From assembly GCA_030428825.1 (NCBI GenBank), contig JAUIEL010000021.1:1-22991 (forward strand): a stretch of 22,991 nt of DNA. Direction: 5' to 3'. Below are positions 6,634 to 14,482 of the stretch, piece after piece. The translations under genes were made by a program, and so were the position numbers. Position 1 is the stretch's first letter. Each line of letters opens with the position of its first letter. The notes below the pieces were generated by a model. That model did no database searches. It saw nothing but the letters and a program-made list of their open reading frames with translations, and was not told the origin of the DNA. The stretch comes from a bacterium. GTDB lineage: Bacteria; Planctomycetota; B15-G4; JADJEK01.

Positions 6634-7725
6634 ATGAAGAACTCGATCGTCGCCGGCGTCGTCGTCGTGGGCCTGTCGCTCGCCGTCCCCGCCGTGGGTC
6701 AAGAGGTCCTGTGGGTGAAGCACGAGGCGGAGCTCCGCACCGTCGATCCGTCGTCGGGCGCGACGATCGACGTGGTCGAGGTCGACCCGGCGCTCCCGTC
6801 CGGCGCCAGCGCGTTCGTCCCGGGGGTCGGCCTGTACGTCCTCCACACCCCGTCGGGCGCGCAGACCGAGCTCTGGCGGATCGACCCGCACTCCGGCGCC
6901 GCGCAGCTCGTCGGCCCGACCGGGTACTGGTGGGTGTACGACGCCCTCGCCGTCGACCCGACGACCGGCGTGCTGTACGCCAAGCGCGCGAGCCACCTCT
7001 ACCGCGTCGACGACCAGACCGGCGCCATGACGTACCAGGCCGTGCTGTCGGGGAGCTTCTCCGGGTACGCGATGAGCATGACCGTCGGCGCCGGCGGGCA
7101 GGGGTACGTCTGCGACTCGCACGCCGGACTCTTCCAGCTCGACCTCGGGACGGGGAAGCTCACCAAGCGGGGCGACCTGAGCATCAACGAGCTCTACCTG
7201 ACCGAGCTGACGGTCGATCGCCAGGGCGGGCTGTGGGGGATGCATTTCGGCGGCGGGACGTACTCGATCGATCCCGCGACGGCGACCGCGACGCCGGCGT
7301 TCGACGTCGGGTACCACCAGACCGCCACGTTCGGGTGCGACGCGCTGAACTACGGCGTCGGCTGCCCCGGCTCCGGCGGCGTGGCCCCGACCCTCGACAT
7401 GCACGGCTGCCCCGACGTCGGCCAGACGATCGAGCTCTCGCTCGAGGGCGGCCTCGGCGGGTCGCAGGCCTTGACCCTCCTCGGACTCGCCAGGTCCGAG
7501 ACCGCGATCGGCGGCGGATGCACGGCGTGGATCACGTCGGTCCTCCCCGCGTCGTTCGTCCTCCCGCTGTCGCCCGGCGGACCGGGGGACGGCGCGTTCT
7601 CGATCGGCGCGACGCTCCCCGCCTCCGCCTCGGGCGCGAAGCTGACGCTGCAGTCGTTCGTGCTCGACCCCGCCACGCCGCTCGGCTTCACGGCGACGAA
7701 CGGCGTGGAGATGGAGGTGCCGTAG
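6634..7725 (+). CDS. Secreted beta-propeller-like protein with Cys/Gly-rich C-terminal module
   Basis: The 363-residue protein starts at the ATG at 6634 behind GGGAG. A signal peptide covers about residues 1-22 (ending PAVGQ). Residues 25-235 carry repeated strand units built around VDxxTG-type turns, for example RTVDPSSGATIDV, WRIDPHSGAAQLV, LAVDPTTGVLYAK, YRVDDQTGAMTY and FQLDLGTGKLTK. That spacing suggests a WD40- or SMP-30-like propeller. From residue 240 (base 7351) a distinct module begins with GVGCPGSGG and ends in FVLDPATPLGFTATNG. The same module closes the protein at 14594-15532. No catalytic residue is evident; a binding or surface role is likely. It is a single gene, divergent from usp and ending directly at a long inverted repeat. 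Confidence 0.8.
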   Translation: MKNSIVAGVVVVGLSLAVPAVGQEVLWVKHEAELRTVDPSSGATIDVVEVDPALPSGASAFVPGVGLYVLHTPSGAQTELWRIDPHSGAAQLVGPTGYWWVYDALAVDPTTGVLYAKRASHLYRVDDQTGAMTYQAVLSGSFSGYAMSMTVGAGGQGYVCDSHAGLFQLDLGTGKLTKRGDLSINELYLTELTVDRQGGLWGMHFGGGTYSIDPATATATPAFDVGYHQTATFGCDALNYGVGCPGSGGVAPTLDMHGCPDVGQTIELSLEGGLGGSQALTLLGLARSETAIGGGCTAWITSVLPASFVLPLSPGGPGDGAFSIGATLPASASGAKLTLQSFVLDPATPLGFTATNGVEMEVP

Positions 7726-7893
7726 CAGTCCGTTGAAGAGGTGCTGCGGGTGCGAGGCGAGTTCCTCGCGGCCGAGATCGGGGCGCGCATCCGGAGGCGA
7801 ATCGCCGATTCATCTCGATCCGGATGATGGGGTCAACGCAGAGATCGGCCGCGAGGGGCCGCCGCGGCCCCGCATGACGTCTTCGACGGGCCG
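7726..7893. repeat. 168-bp imperfect inverted repeat between convergent genes (MITE-like or bidirectional terminator)
   Basis: The element starts on the base after the stop of the propeller gene and ends 5 bp before the stop of norR. Outer arms 7726-7761 and 7858-7893 pair at roughly 26 of 36 positions. Next, 7764-7775 and 7845-7856 pair perfectly (12 of 12). Further inward, 7788-7795 and 7819-7826 pair perfectly (8 of 8). There is no coding frame inside. The outer end CAGTCCGTTGAAGA, with its degenerate partner at 7880-7893, looks like a terminal inverted repeat. A decayed non-autonomous element or a large bidirectional terminator are both possible. Confidence 0.6.
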
Positions 7894-7898
7894 GTAGG

Positions 7899-9464
7899 TC
7901 ACTCCTTCAGCCCGAGCCGCACGGCGAGGCGGTGGAGGTTCCCCCGCTCCATGCCGAGGCTCCGGGCGGCGGCGGACCAGTTCCCGCCGGCCCGCTCGAC
8001 GCGCTCCCGGACGAGCCGCCGGGCGAAGGCGTCGAGCGCGTCCCGGTACGTCGCCTCCTCGTCGGCCGCGTCGGCGACCGAGCGCGGCGGGGCCTCGGCC
8101 GACGCCGCCGCCCCGTCGCCCGCGAGGTCCCCGAGATCGCGGAGACGGACCACGACCGTGCTCCCGGCCTCGGTCCCCGCGGCCGCCCGGAGGACGGCGC
8201 GGGAGACGACGTTCTCGAGTTCGCGCACGTTCCCCGGCCAGCTCGCGGCGGCGAGCGCGGCCTGCGCGGCCGGCTCGATCCGCACCGGCCCCGTCCCGAG
8301 CCGCCGCCGCGCCCGGTCGCAGAAGTGTCCGGCGAGCAACGGCACGTCCTCGCGATGGTCGCGCAGCGGCGGCACCCGGACCCGGCCGACGTCGAGGCGG
8401 TGGAGGAGGTCGGCCCGGAACCGTCCGGCGCGCACCTCCCGCTCGAGGTCCCGGTTCGTGGCGGCGAGGACCCGGACGTCGACGTGGTGCGGGCGGTCCG
8501 CGCCGACCCGCTGCACCTCGCCTTCCTGCAAGACGCGCAGGAGCATCGGTTGGACGTGCTCCGGCAGCTCGCCGATCTCGTCGAGGAACAGGCTCGCGCC
8601 GTCGGCGACCTGGAACTTCCCGGGGCGGGCCTGCGTCGCGCCGGTGAACGCGCCCCGTTCGTGCCCGAACAGCTCGCTCTCCGCCACCGACGACGGGAGC
8701 GCGGCGCAGTTGACGTAGACGAGCGGCTGGTCGGCCCGCCGCGACTCGGCGTGGAGCATGCGGACGACCAGCTCCTTCCCGACGCCGGTCTCGCCCGACA
8801 CGAGCACCGGGAAGTCGGAGCCGGCGACGAGGCGGATCTCCTCCCGCAACCTCCGCATCGCCGGGCCGTCCCCCACGAGCTGGCCGCCGCGGCGCGCCAG
8901 CCCGTCCCGGACCAGGTCCTGCGCGACCAGCCCCCGCTGGCGCGACGAGTGCTCCAGCGCCTCGATCAGGTCGGACGTCCTTAGCGCCGCGCCCGCGAGC
9001 GCCGCGAGCGCCTCGAGGTAGCGCGGCTCGATCGCGTCGAACGCCCCCCGCTCGAGCGCGTCGACCGCGAGGACGCCGATCAGCTCTCCCTCGACGCGGA
9101 GGGGACAGCCGAGGCACGAGTGGACGTGATGGGTGAGGTCGGGCACGCCGGCGACCAGTCCGTCGAACGGGTCGGGGAGCGTGCTCTCCGGCGGGAAGAT
9201 CGTCGGCCCGACCGCGCGGCAGATCACGTCGAGGCGCGGGTTCTCCCGGCGGGGGAACGTCCGACCGAAGACGTCCGGAGAGAGGCCGTGCGCCGCGAGC
9301 GGGACGAGCACGTCGCCGTCGACGCGCAGGAGCGTCGCCGCGTCGCACGGGAGCGCGCGCCGGATCGCCTCGACCACCCGGCGACGCCGGTCGTCCGCGG
9401 AGAGGGACGCCGTCAGGTCGGTCGCGATCGTGAGGAGGGTGTCGACGTCGTAGGGCGTTGTCAT
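7899..9464 (-). CDS. norR: NorR, nitric oxide-responsive sigma-54-dependent activator
   Basis: The 521-residue protein has the NorR order: a GAF sensor (about 10-168), AAA+ domain (about 195-430) and C-terminal Fis-type helix-turn-helix (about 484-519, ending ARSLGMERGNLHRLAVRLG). Walker A is GETGVGKE at 224-231, the sigma-54 contact loop GAFTGA is 271-276 and Walker B LFLDEIG is 292-298. From memory of the E. coli NorR sequence, residues proposed to hold the NO-sensing iron (Arg75, Arg81, Asp96, Asp99, Asp131) align with Arg77, Arg83, Asp98, Asp101 and Asp135 here, in the same sequence contexts (NPRL, PDPFDGL). I prefer the ATG at 9464, which has AGGA seven bases upstream and matches the E. 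coli N terminus, over a GTG at 9470. It is divergent from ric and norB, its probable targets. Confidence 0.95.
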   Translation of the reverse strand: MTTPYDVDTLLTIATDLTASLSADDRRRRVVEAIRRALPCDAATLLRVDGDVLVPLAAHGLSPDVFGRTFPRRENPRLDVICRAVGPTIFPPESTLPDPFDGLVAGVPDLTHHVHSCLGCPLRVEGELIGVLAVDALERGAFDAIEPRYLEALAALAGAALRTSDLIEALEHSSRQRGLVAQDLVRDGLARRGGQLVGDGPAMRRLREEIRLVAGSDFPVLVSGETGVGKELVVRMLHAESRRADQPLVYVNCAALPSSVAESELFGHERGAFTGATQARPGKFQVADGASLFLDEIGELPEHVQPMLLRVLQEGEVQRVGADRPHHVDVRVLAATNRDLEREVRAGRFRADLLHRLDVGRVRVPPLRDHREDVPLLAGHFCDRARRRLGTGPVRIEPAAQAALAAASWPGNVRELENVVSRAVLRAAAGTEAGSTVVVRLRDLGDLAGDGAAASAEAPPRSVADAADEEATYRDALDAFARRLVRERVERAGGNWSAAARSLGMERGNLHRLAVRLGLKE

Positions 9465-9523
9465 TCTCACATCCTAGCGCATCGAAAACACAACGCACGG
9501 CCGTTGTCTTCTCGATAGCACAG

Positions 9524-9565
9524 GACCACAAGTCATTTGTTGGTCGTGCCTTTCGATTCGGCACG
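9524..9565 (+). promoter_or_regulatory. Candidate activator-binding dyads upstream of the sigma-54 promoter
   Basis: Two dyads lie just upstream of or over the -24 element. GACCACAA at 9524-9531 faces TTGTTGGTC at 9537-9545, pairing with one unpaired base. CGTGCC at 9545-9550 faces GGCACG at 9560-9565. A further dyad, ACAACG-N6-CGTTGT, lies near 9490-9507. They are where NorR enhancer sites would be expected, but I do not see clean copies of the GT-N7-AC core described for proteobacterial NorR, so binding is unproven. Confidence 0.35.
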
Positions 9566-9575
9566 TCGGGTGCAA
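9558..9575 (+). promoter_or_regulatory. Sigma-54 (-24/-12) promoter for ric-norB
   Basis: The sequence TCGGCACGTCGGGTGCAA matches the -24/-12 consensus TGGCACG-N4-TTGCA with two substitutions. The GG at 9560-9561 and the GC at 9572-9573 have the invariant 12-base offset. Transcription would start around 9585, leaving a leader of about 30 bases before the ATG at 9614. The position, directly upstream of the genes a sigma-54 activator encoded next door would control, strengthens the call. Confidence 0.8.
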
Positions 9576-9613
9576 TCGGACCTCCGTCCTCTCCCACCCA
9601 CCGGAGTCCACCG

Positions 9614-10282
9614 ATGACCGTCGACCAGCAGCCCCCCACCCTCGCTCACCTCGCCACGACGCTCCCCGGGGCGTCGCGGGTCTTCGCCCGCCACCGCCTC
9701 GACTTCTGCTGCCACGGGGATCGACCGCTCGCCGACGCGTGCCGCGAGAGGGACCTCGACCCCGCTTCGGTGCTGGCGGAGATCGAGGCCGAGCGGCGAG
9801 AGGACGAGACGTTCGACCGCTGGGACGAGCGCCCGCTCCCCGAGCTGATCGACCACGTCCTCGAGCGGTACCACGCGGCGCACCGCGAGGAGCTCCCGCG
9901 GCTCGTGGCGATGGCCCACAAGGTCGAGGCCGTCCACGCCGAGCGCCCGGACCGCCCGGTCGGACTCCACGCCCACCTGGTGGGGATGGCCGACGAGCTC
10001 GAGAGCCACATGCAGAAGGAGGAGCAGATCCTCTTCCCGCTCCTCCGCGCCGGCCGCGGCGCCCTCGCCCACGCCCCGATCCAGGTGATGGAGACGGAGC
10101 ACGAGGACCACGCGCGGAACCTCGAGCTCACCCGCTCGCTGACCCGCGACCTGACGCCGCCCGAGGACGCCTGCGGCACGTGGCGCGCGCTCTACCTCGG
10201 CCTCGAGGAGCTGGAGACGGAGGTCATGCGCCACGTCCACCTCGAGAACCACGTCCTCTTCCCGCGCGCCGTCACCGAGTGA
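9614..10282 (+). CDS. ric: Ric/YtfE/ScdA-type iron-sulfur cluster repair di-iron protein
   Basis: A 222-residue protein with the two-part layout of the RIC family. The N-terminal DUF542/ScdA_N domain has the paired cysteines Cys32-Cys33 in DFCCHGDRPL. The hemerythrin-like domain follows, and the di-iron ligands known from E. coli YtfE (His84, His129, Glu133, His160, His204, Glu208) align with His87, His132, Glu136, His163, His207 and Glu211 with the same spacing. The family restores iron-sulfur and other iron centres damaged by nitric oxide. The ATG at 9614 is preceded by GGAG at 9603-9606. It is the first gene after the sigma-54 promoter and lies 25 bp before the nitric oxide reductase gene, so the two are almost certainly one operon under NorR. 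Confidence 0.95.
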   Translation: MTVDQQPPTLAHLATTLPGASRVFARHRLDFCCHGDRPLADACRERDLDPASVLAEIEAERREDETFDRWDERPLPELIDHVLERYHAAHREELPRLVAMAHKVEAVHAERPDRPVGLHAHLVGMADELESHMQKEEQILFPLLRAGRGALAHAPIQVMETEHEDHARNLELTRSLTRDLTPPEDACGTWRALYLGLEELETEVMRHVHLENHVLFPRAVTE

Positions 10283-10307
10283 AGCTCCGAGAGGAGGGAG
10301 ACGAACG

Positions 10308-12644
10308 ATGAACGACACTCGACGTTGGATCCTGCTCGGCGCGGTCGTCGCCGGAGCGTTCGGAGTCCTCGGCTTCTTCGGGGCCGAGGTGTACCGCCAG
10401 GCGCCGCCGATCCCGGACCGGGTCGTGGCGGCCGACGACGGCGCGGTCCTGATGACCGAGGACGACATCCTGACGGGCCAGCAGGTCTGGCAGAGCATCG
10501 GCGGCCAGCAGGTCGGATCGATCTGGGGGCACGGCGCGTATCAGGCGCCCGACTGGTCGGCCGACTGGCTGCACCGCGAGGCGACCGCGCTCCTCGACCT
10601 CTGGGCGGAGCGCGAGGCGGGCGCGACGTTCGACGCGCTCGGGCCGGAGCGCCGCGCCGCCCTGAGGGAGCGGCTCCGCGGCACGCTCCGGACGAACACC
10701 CACGACCCGGAGAGCGGCGCCGTGACCGTCTCCGCGGACCGCGTCGCCGCGATCGAGCGGACGCGCGCCCATTACATGGCGCTCTTCGGCGACGACCCCG
10801 CGCTGGTGGAGCTGCGCGATCACTACGCGATCCAGGACGACGCCGTTCCGGACGAGGAGCGCCGCGCGCGGATGTGCGACTTCTTCTTCTGGACCGCGTG
10901 GGCGTGCGTGACCGAGCGACCGGGCACGACGGTCACCTACACGAACAACTGGCCGCACGAGGAGCTGGTCGGGAACGCGCCCACCGGCGCCAACGTCACC
11001 TGGTCGGTCGTCAGCCTCCTCTTCCTGCTCGGGGGGATCGGCGCGCTCGTCTGGTGGAAGGCGGTGAAGGACCGGCACGAGGGGACGGTCGAGCCCCCGG
11101 CCCGCGACCCGATCGGCTCGTTCGAGCTGACGCCGTCGATGCGGGCGCTCGGGTGGTACTGCGCCGTCGTGCTCGGCCTGTTCCTCGTCCAATGCCTCCT
11201 CGGCGCGCTGACCGCCCACTACACGGTCGAGGGGCGGGCGCTCTTCGGCCTGCCGCTCGGCGACCTGCTGCCATACTCCCTGACGCGGACCTGGCACATC
11301 CAGACCGGCGTCTTCTGGATCGCGACCGCGTTCCTCGCCGCGGGGCTGTTCCTGGCGCCGATCGTCGGCGGCCGCGAGCCGCGGTTCCAGCGCCTCGGCG
11401 TCCACGTCCTGTTCGGCGCGCTGCTCGTCGTCGTCGTCGGCTCGATGGCGGGAGAGTGGCTGGCGATCCGGCAGGTGCTCGACCTCGACCTGTCGTTCTG
11501 GTTCGGGCACCAGGGCTACGAGTACGTCGACCTCGGCCGCGCCTGGCAGATCGCGCTGATCGTCGGCCTCGTCCTCTGGCTCGTGCTGATGCTGCGGGGG
11601 CTCTGGCCGGCGCTGACGACGCGGCCCGAGGCGACGACCGACGGAGAGCCGCGCAGCCGCAGCCTGCTCGCGCTGTTCGCCGGCTCGACCGTGGCGATCG
11701 GCCTGTTCTACGGCGCGGGGCTCCTGTACGGCGCGCGCACGCACCTCTCGGTCGCGGAGTACTGGCGCTGGTGGGTGGTCCACCTCTGGGTGGAGGGGTT
11801 CTTCGAGGTGTTCGCGACCGCCGCCATCGCGTTCCTGTTCGCGTACCTCGGGCTGGTGAAGCGGTCGTCGGCGACCCGCGCCGCGCTCTTCTCCACCGCG
11901 ATCTTCCTCGCCGCCGGCATCCCCGGCACGTTCCACCACCTCTACTTCAGCGGGACCCCGGTCTCGATCATGGCGATCGGCGCCAGCTTCTCCGCGCTCG
12001 AGGTCGTGCCGCTGGTGCTGATCGGGTTCGAGGCGGTCGAGACGCTCCGGCTGGGGCGGAAGGCGCCGTGGATGCGCGCGTACCGGTGGCCGATCCGCTT
12101 CTTCGTCGGCGTCGCGTTCTGGAACCTCGTCGGGGCGGGCCTGTTCGGCTTCCTGATCAACCCGCCGATCGCGCTGTACTACATGCAGGGGTTGAACACG
12201 ACGCCGGTCCACGGGCACACCGCGCTGTTCGGCGTCTACGGGCTCCTGTCGCTCGGCCTCGTGCTGCTGATCCTGCGGCGCCTCACCGGGAGCCGCCCGT
12301 GGCGCGAGAAGCCGCTCGCCTGGTCGTTCTGGCTGATGAACGGCGGGCTGACGCTGATGGTCGCGCTCAGCCTGCTGCCGATCGGCATCCTGCAGACGGT
12401 CGCCAGCGTCGACCACGGCCTCTGGTTCGCGCGGTCCGCCGACTTCCTGCAGCAGCCGCACCTCGAGGTGCTCCGGTGGCTCCGCCTGATCGGCGACACC
12501 GTGTTCCTCGCGGGCGTGGTGACGCTCGTCTGGTGGGCGATCGGGCTCCGGACCGGCCGCTCGCTCGCCCCCGAACCGACGTCCGACCCCTCGCCGTCCC
12601 GTCCGACCGCCCCCGCGGCGCGGGAGCCCGCCGGCGTGGCGTGA
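10308..12644 (+). CDS. norB: Quinol-dependent nitric oxide reductase (qNOR, NorZ type)
   Basis: The 778-residue integral membrane protein reduces two NO to N2O with electrons from quinol. The long N-terminal hydrophilic part (about residues 35-225, after one membrane helix) is the cytochrome-c-like extension that marks the single-subunit quinol type; it contains GQQVWQSIGGQQVGSIWGHG and TNNWPHEELVGN. The remaining part is the NorB-like helical bundle. Expected ligands are visible: His330 (TRTWHIQTG), His492 with Glu496 (HLWVEGFFE), His543-His544 (GTFHHLYF), and His635 and His637 (VHGHTALFG). A His-His pair and nearby Glu distinguish NOR from cytochrome oxidase. GAGGAGGGAG lies upstream of the ATG at 10308. 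It is second in the ric-norB operon and ends at a strong hairpin. With no norC in the window, it should work as a detoxifying enzyme. Confidence 0.96.
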   Translation: MNDTRRWILLGAVVAGAFGVLGFFGAEVYRQAPPIPDRVVAADDGAVLMTEDDILTGQQVWQSIGGQQVGSIWGHGAYQAPDWSADWLHREATALLDLWAEREAGATFDALGPERRAALRERLRGTLRTNTHDPESGAVTVSADRVAAIERTRAHYMALFGDDPALVELRDHYAIQDDAVPDEERRARMCDFFFWTAWACVTERPGTTVTYTNNWPHEELVGNAPTGANVTWSVVSLLFLLGGIGALVWWKAVKDRHEGTVEPPARDPIGSFELTPSMRALGWYCAVVLGLFLVQCLLGALTAHYTVEGRALFGLPLGDLLPYSLTRTWHIQTGVFWIATAFLAAGLFLAPIVGGREPRFQRLGVHVLFGALLVVVVGSMAGEWLAIRQVLDLDLSFWFGHQGYEYVDLGRAWQIALIVGLVLWLVLMLRGLWPALTTRPEATTDGEPRSRSLLALFAGSTVAIGLFYGAGLLYGARTHLSVAEYWRWWVVHLWVEGFFEVFATAAIAFLFAYLGLVKRSSATRAALFSTAIFLAAGIPGTFHHLYFSGTPVSIMAIGASFSALEVVPLVLIGFEAVETLRLGRKAPWMRAYRWPIRFFVGVAFWNLVGAGLFGFLINPPIALYYMQGLNTTPVHGHTALFGVYGLLSLGLVLLILRRLTGSRPWREKPLAWSFWLMNGGLTLMVALSLLPIGILQTVASVDHGLWFARSADFLQQPHLEVLRWLRLIGDTVFLAGVVTLVWWAIGLRTGRSLAPEPTSDPSPSRPTAPAAREPAGVA

Positions 12645-12657
12645 CCGGGAGGCGCCG

Positions 12658-12686
12658 CGGGCGGGAGGGCGCGTCCCTCCCGCCCG
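12658..12686. terminator. Strong GC hairpin between convergent norB and cupin genes
   Basis: CGGGCGGGAGGG at 12658-12669 pairs perfectly with CCCTCCCGCCCG at 12675-12686 around a 5-base loop. It lies 14 bases after the norB stop and 8 bases from the stop of the convergent cupin gene, so it can serve as a bidirectional terminator. There is no U-tract on either side, as is common in very GC-rich genomes. Confidence 0.75.
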
Positions 12687-12693
12687 GCGTCGG

Positions 12694-13068
12694 TCAGCGC
12701 GGGTCGTCCGCGTCGGAGTGCTCGGTCGTCCCCGGGGTCGCCCCCCACTGGACGACGAACCCGGCGGACGACTGCCGGTGCCAGCGGCCGCGCGGGACCA
12801 CGAAGATCGAGCCCGCGGGAACCTTCGTCGTCACCTCGTCGTCGTCGGTCAGCACCGTCACCTCGACCTCTCCCTCGAGGACGTGCAGCACCTCGTCCCC
12901 GGCGTCGTGTCGCTCCCACGGCGAGGTACCGCGCCAACGGCCGACCCAGGCCATCCCCTCGCCGAACGAGCCGAGCCGCCAGAACGACGCCTCGCGGTCG
13001 TCGGTCTCGAACATCGGGGGGCCGGACATCGTCTCGCGCGGGTCGTGCGCCTTCAGGTCATGGTCCAT
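12694..13068 (-). CDS. Small cupin domain protein
   Basis: This 124-residue protein is a single cupin barrel. The first motif is degenerate but recognisable (ERHDAGDEVLHVLEGEVEV, with His54, Glu59 and Gly66). The second, PAGSIFVVPRGRWHRQSS, keeps the Pro-x-Gly-x-x-His pattern with His97. A metal site is possible but may lack one ligand. ChrR-like and sugar-related cupins both have this size. There is no signal peptide, so it is cytosolic. GAGGAG lies about eight bases before the ATG at 13066-13068. It is 28 bp downstream of the sulfatase-superfamily gene on the same strand and probably co-transcribed with it. The substrate cannot be told from sequence. Confidence 0.85.
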   Translation of the reverse strand: MDHDLKAHDPRETMSGPPMFETDDREASFWRLGSFGEGMAWVGRWRGTSPWERHDAGDEVLHVLEGEVEVTVLTDDDEVTTKVPAGSIFVVPRGRWHRQSSAGFVVQWGATPGTTEHSDADDPR

Positions 13069-13096
13069 CGAGGGGCTCCTCTCGTGCGGTCCCGCT

Positions 13097-14482
13097 TCAC
13101 TTGATGTACCCGAGCTGCCGCAGCTCCCGCAGCGCCTCCGGCTCGAGCACCGTCTCGATCACCGGCGCGACGGTCCGCTTTCCCCGCGCCGAATCGAGCA
13201 GCACCTTCGCGTACGCCTCCATCTGCTGCAGCCTCTCCGGCTCGCGCGGCGCGACGTCCTCCGTCTCGCCGGGGTCCTCGCGCAGGTCGTACAGCCGGAA
13301 CACGTCGACGTCGTGCACCAGCTTCCAGCCGTCCCGGATCAGGCCGTACCGCCGCCGCGCCTCGCTGAAGACGAACCGCGACGTCTCGCCCGAGAAGATC
13401 GGGACGCCGGGGAGGTCGTCCGCCTCGGCCCCCAGGAGGTCGAGCAGCGCGGGAAGGAGGTCGATCGCGGACGAGAGGTCGCTCACGCGGTCGGGGAGGT
13501 CGGGCGGCCGCCGTCCCTTCGGGAACTTCACGACCAACGGCACGTGGATGATCTCCTGCCAGACGTGGTAGGCGTGCGCGTACCCGCGGTGGTCGTACAG
13601 CTCCTCGCCGTGATCGGAGGTGACCAGGATCATCGTCGAGTCGTACAGGCCGCGCTCCTTCAGCCCGTCGACGACCCGGCCGAGCAGGTCGCGGTCGCAC
13701 CGCACCAGCGACGACTCGTAGACGAGGTTCAGGAACCGCACGTCGTCCGGCTCGAGCGCCTGCCGCCCCTCGAGGATCGCGTGCTTGATCGCGGGCGTCG
13801 TGAAGTCCGCACCCGCCGCCTGACGCTCCGCCTCGTCGTACGGGAACCCGAACCGCTCGACGTACTCCGCGTCGCGCTTCTTCTCGGGGTACGGGTGGTG
13901 CGTGGCGCTGAAGTGCACGTATCCGAAGAACCGCCCGCCCGCCGCGTCGATCGAGCGCAGCACCTCGTCCGCGCGCTCCTCGTCGTCCTTGATCTCCTCC
14001 GGGCCGACGTAGGCGTCGAACCCCTGCGCGAAGCCGTACTCCCGGACGAGGTGGCGGCTCTTCACGACCCCGAAGTTCCAGAACCCGAGGTCGGCCAGCC
14101 GTTCGGCCATCGTCCGGTGCGACTCGTCGACGACCTGGGTCGAGACGTCGCGCCACTCCTCGTCCTTCTTCGGCGTGTGTCCCTCGACGACGCCGTGCTG
14201 GAACGGGAAGAGCCCGGTGAAGAGGCTCGCCGTCGACGACTTCGTGAACGCTCCCTGGACGTGGTGCTTCAGGAACACCACGGCGTCGTCGTCCGCGGCC
14301 AGCGCGTCGAGGCGGGGGCTGGTCGGGCGGTCGAAGCCGTAGCAGCCGAGCTTGTCCGGCCGGAGCGCGTCGAGCACGACGATCAGGACGTTGAACGCGT
14401 CCGGGTCGCGCGACGCCCCCCCGGGTGAACACCCCAAGCCGAGGGACCAGACGACGATCGACGACAGGACGACGTTCCGCAC
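13097..14482 (-). CDS. Sulfatase/alkaline phosphatase-superfamily lipoprotein with Thr at the nucleophile position
   Basis: The 461-residue protein has a lipoprotein signal (lipobox LGLGC, Cys18), so it is likely attached to a membrane facing the periplasm. The sulfatase fold shows VLIVVLDALRPDKLGCYG with the metal-binding Asp38, and TSDHGEELYDH with Asp290 and His291. At the catalytic position it reads TKSSTASLFTG from Thr80, where a true sulfatase has CxPxR or SxPxR for formylglycine formation. Thr there is typical of phosphoethanolamine transferases and of some sulfatase-like hydrolases, so a phospho-transfer or phosphodiester reaction is as likely as sulfate ester cleavage. The start is a GTG at 14480-14482 with GGAG ten bases upstream. 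The cupin gene follows after 28 bp. Family is sure, reaction is not. Confidence 0.87.
   Translation of the reverse strand: MRNVVLSSIVVWSLGLGCSPGGASRDPDAFNVLIVVLDALRPDKLGCYGFDRPTSPRLDALAADDDAVVFLKHHVQGAFTKSSTASLFTGLFPFQHGVVEGHTPKKDEEWRDVSTQVVDESHRTMAERLADLGFWNFGVVKSRHLVREYGFAQGFDAYVGPEEIKDDEERADEVLRSIDAAGGRFFGYVHFSATHHPYPEKKRDAEYVERFGFPYDEAERQAAGADFTTPAIKHAILEGRQALEPDDVRFLNLVYESSLVRCDRDLLGRVVDGLKERGLYDSTMILVTSDHGEELYDHRGYAHAYHVWQEIIHVPLVVKFPKGRRPPDLPDRVSDLSSAIDLLPALLDLLGAEADDLPGVPIFSGETSRFVFSEARRRYGLIRDGWKLVHDVDVFRLYDLREDPGETEDVAPREPERLQQMEAYAKVLLDSARGKRTVAPVIETVLEPEALRELRQLGYIK

Noticed and set aside
9465..9470. GTG at 9470 as norR start
   Set aside because: The ATG six bases later has a better-spaced AGGA and matches the N terminus of E. 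coli NorR.
10272..12461. Long minus-strand open frame opposite norB
   Set aside because: Low-complexity Arg/Glu/Pro composition; the plus-strand qNOR is unambiguous.
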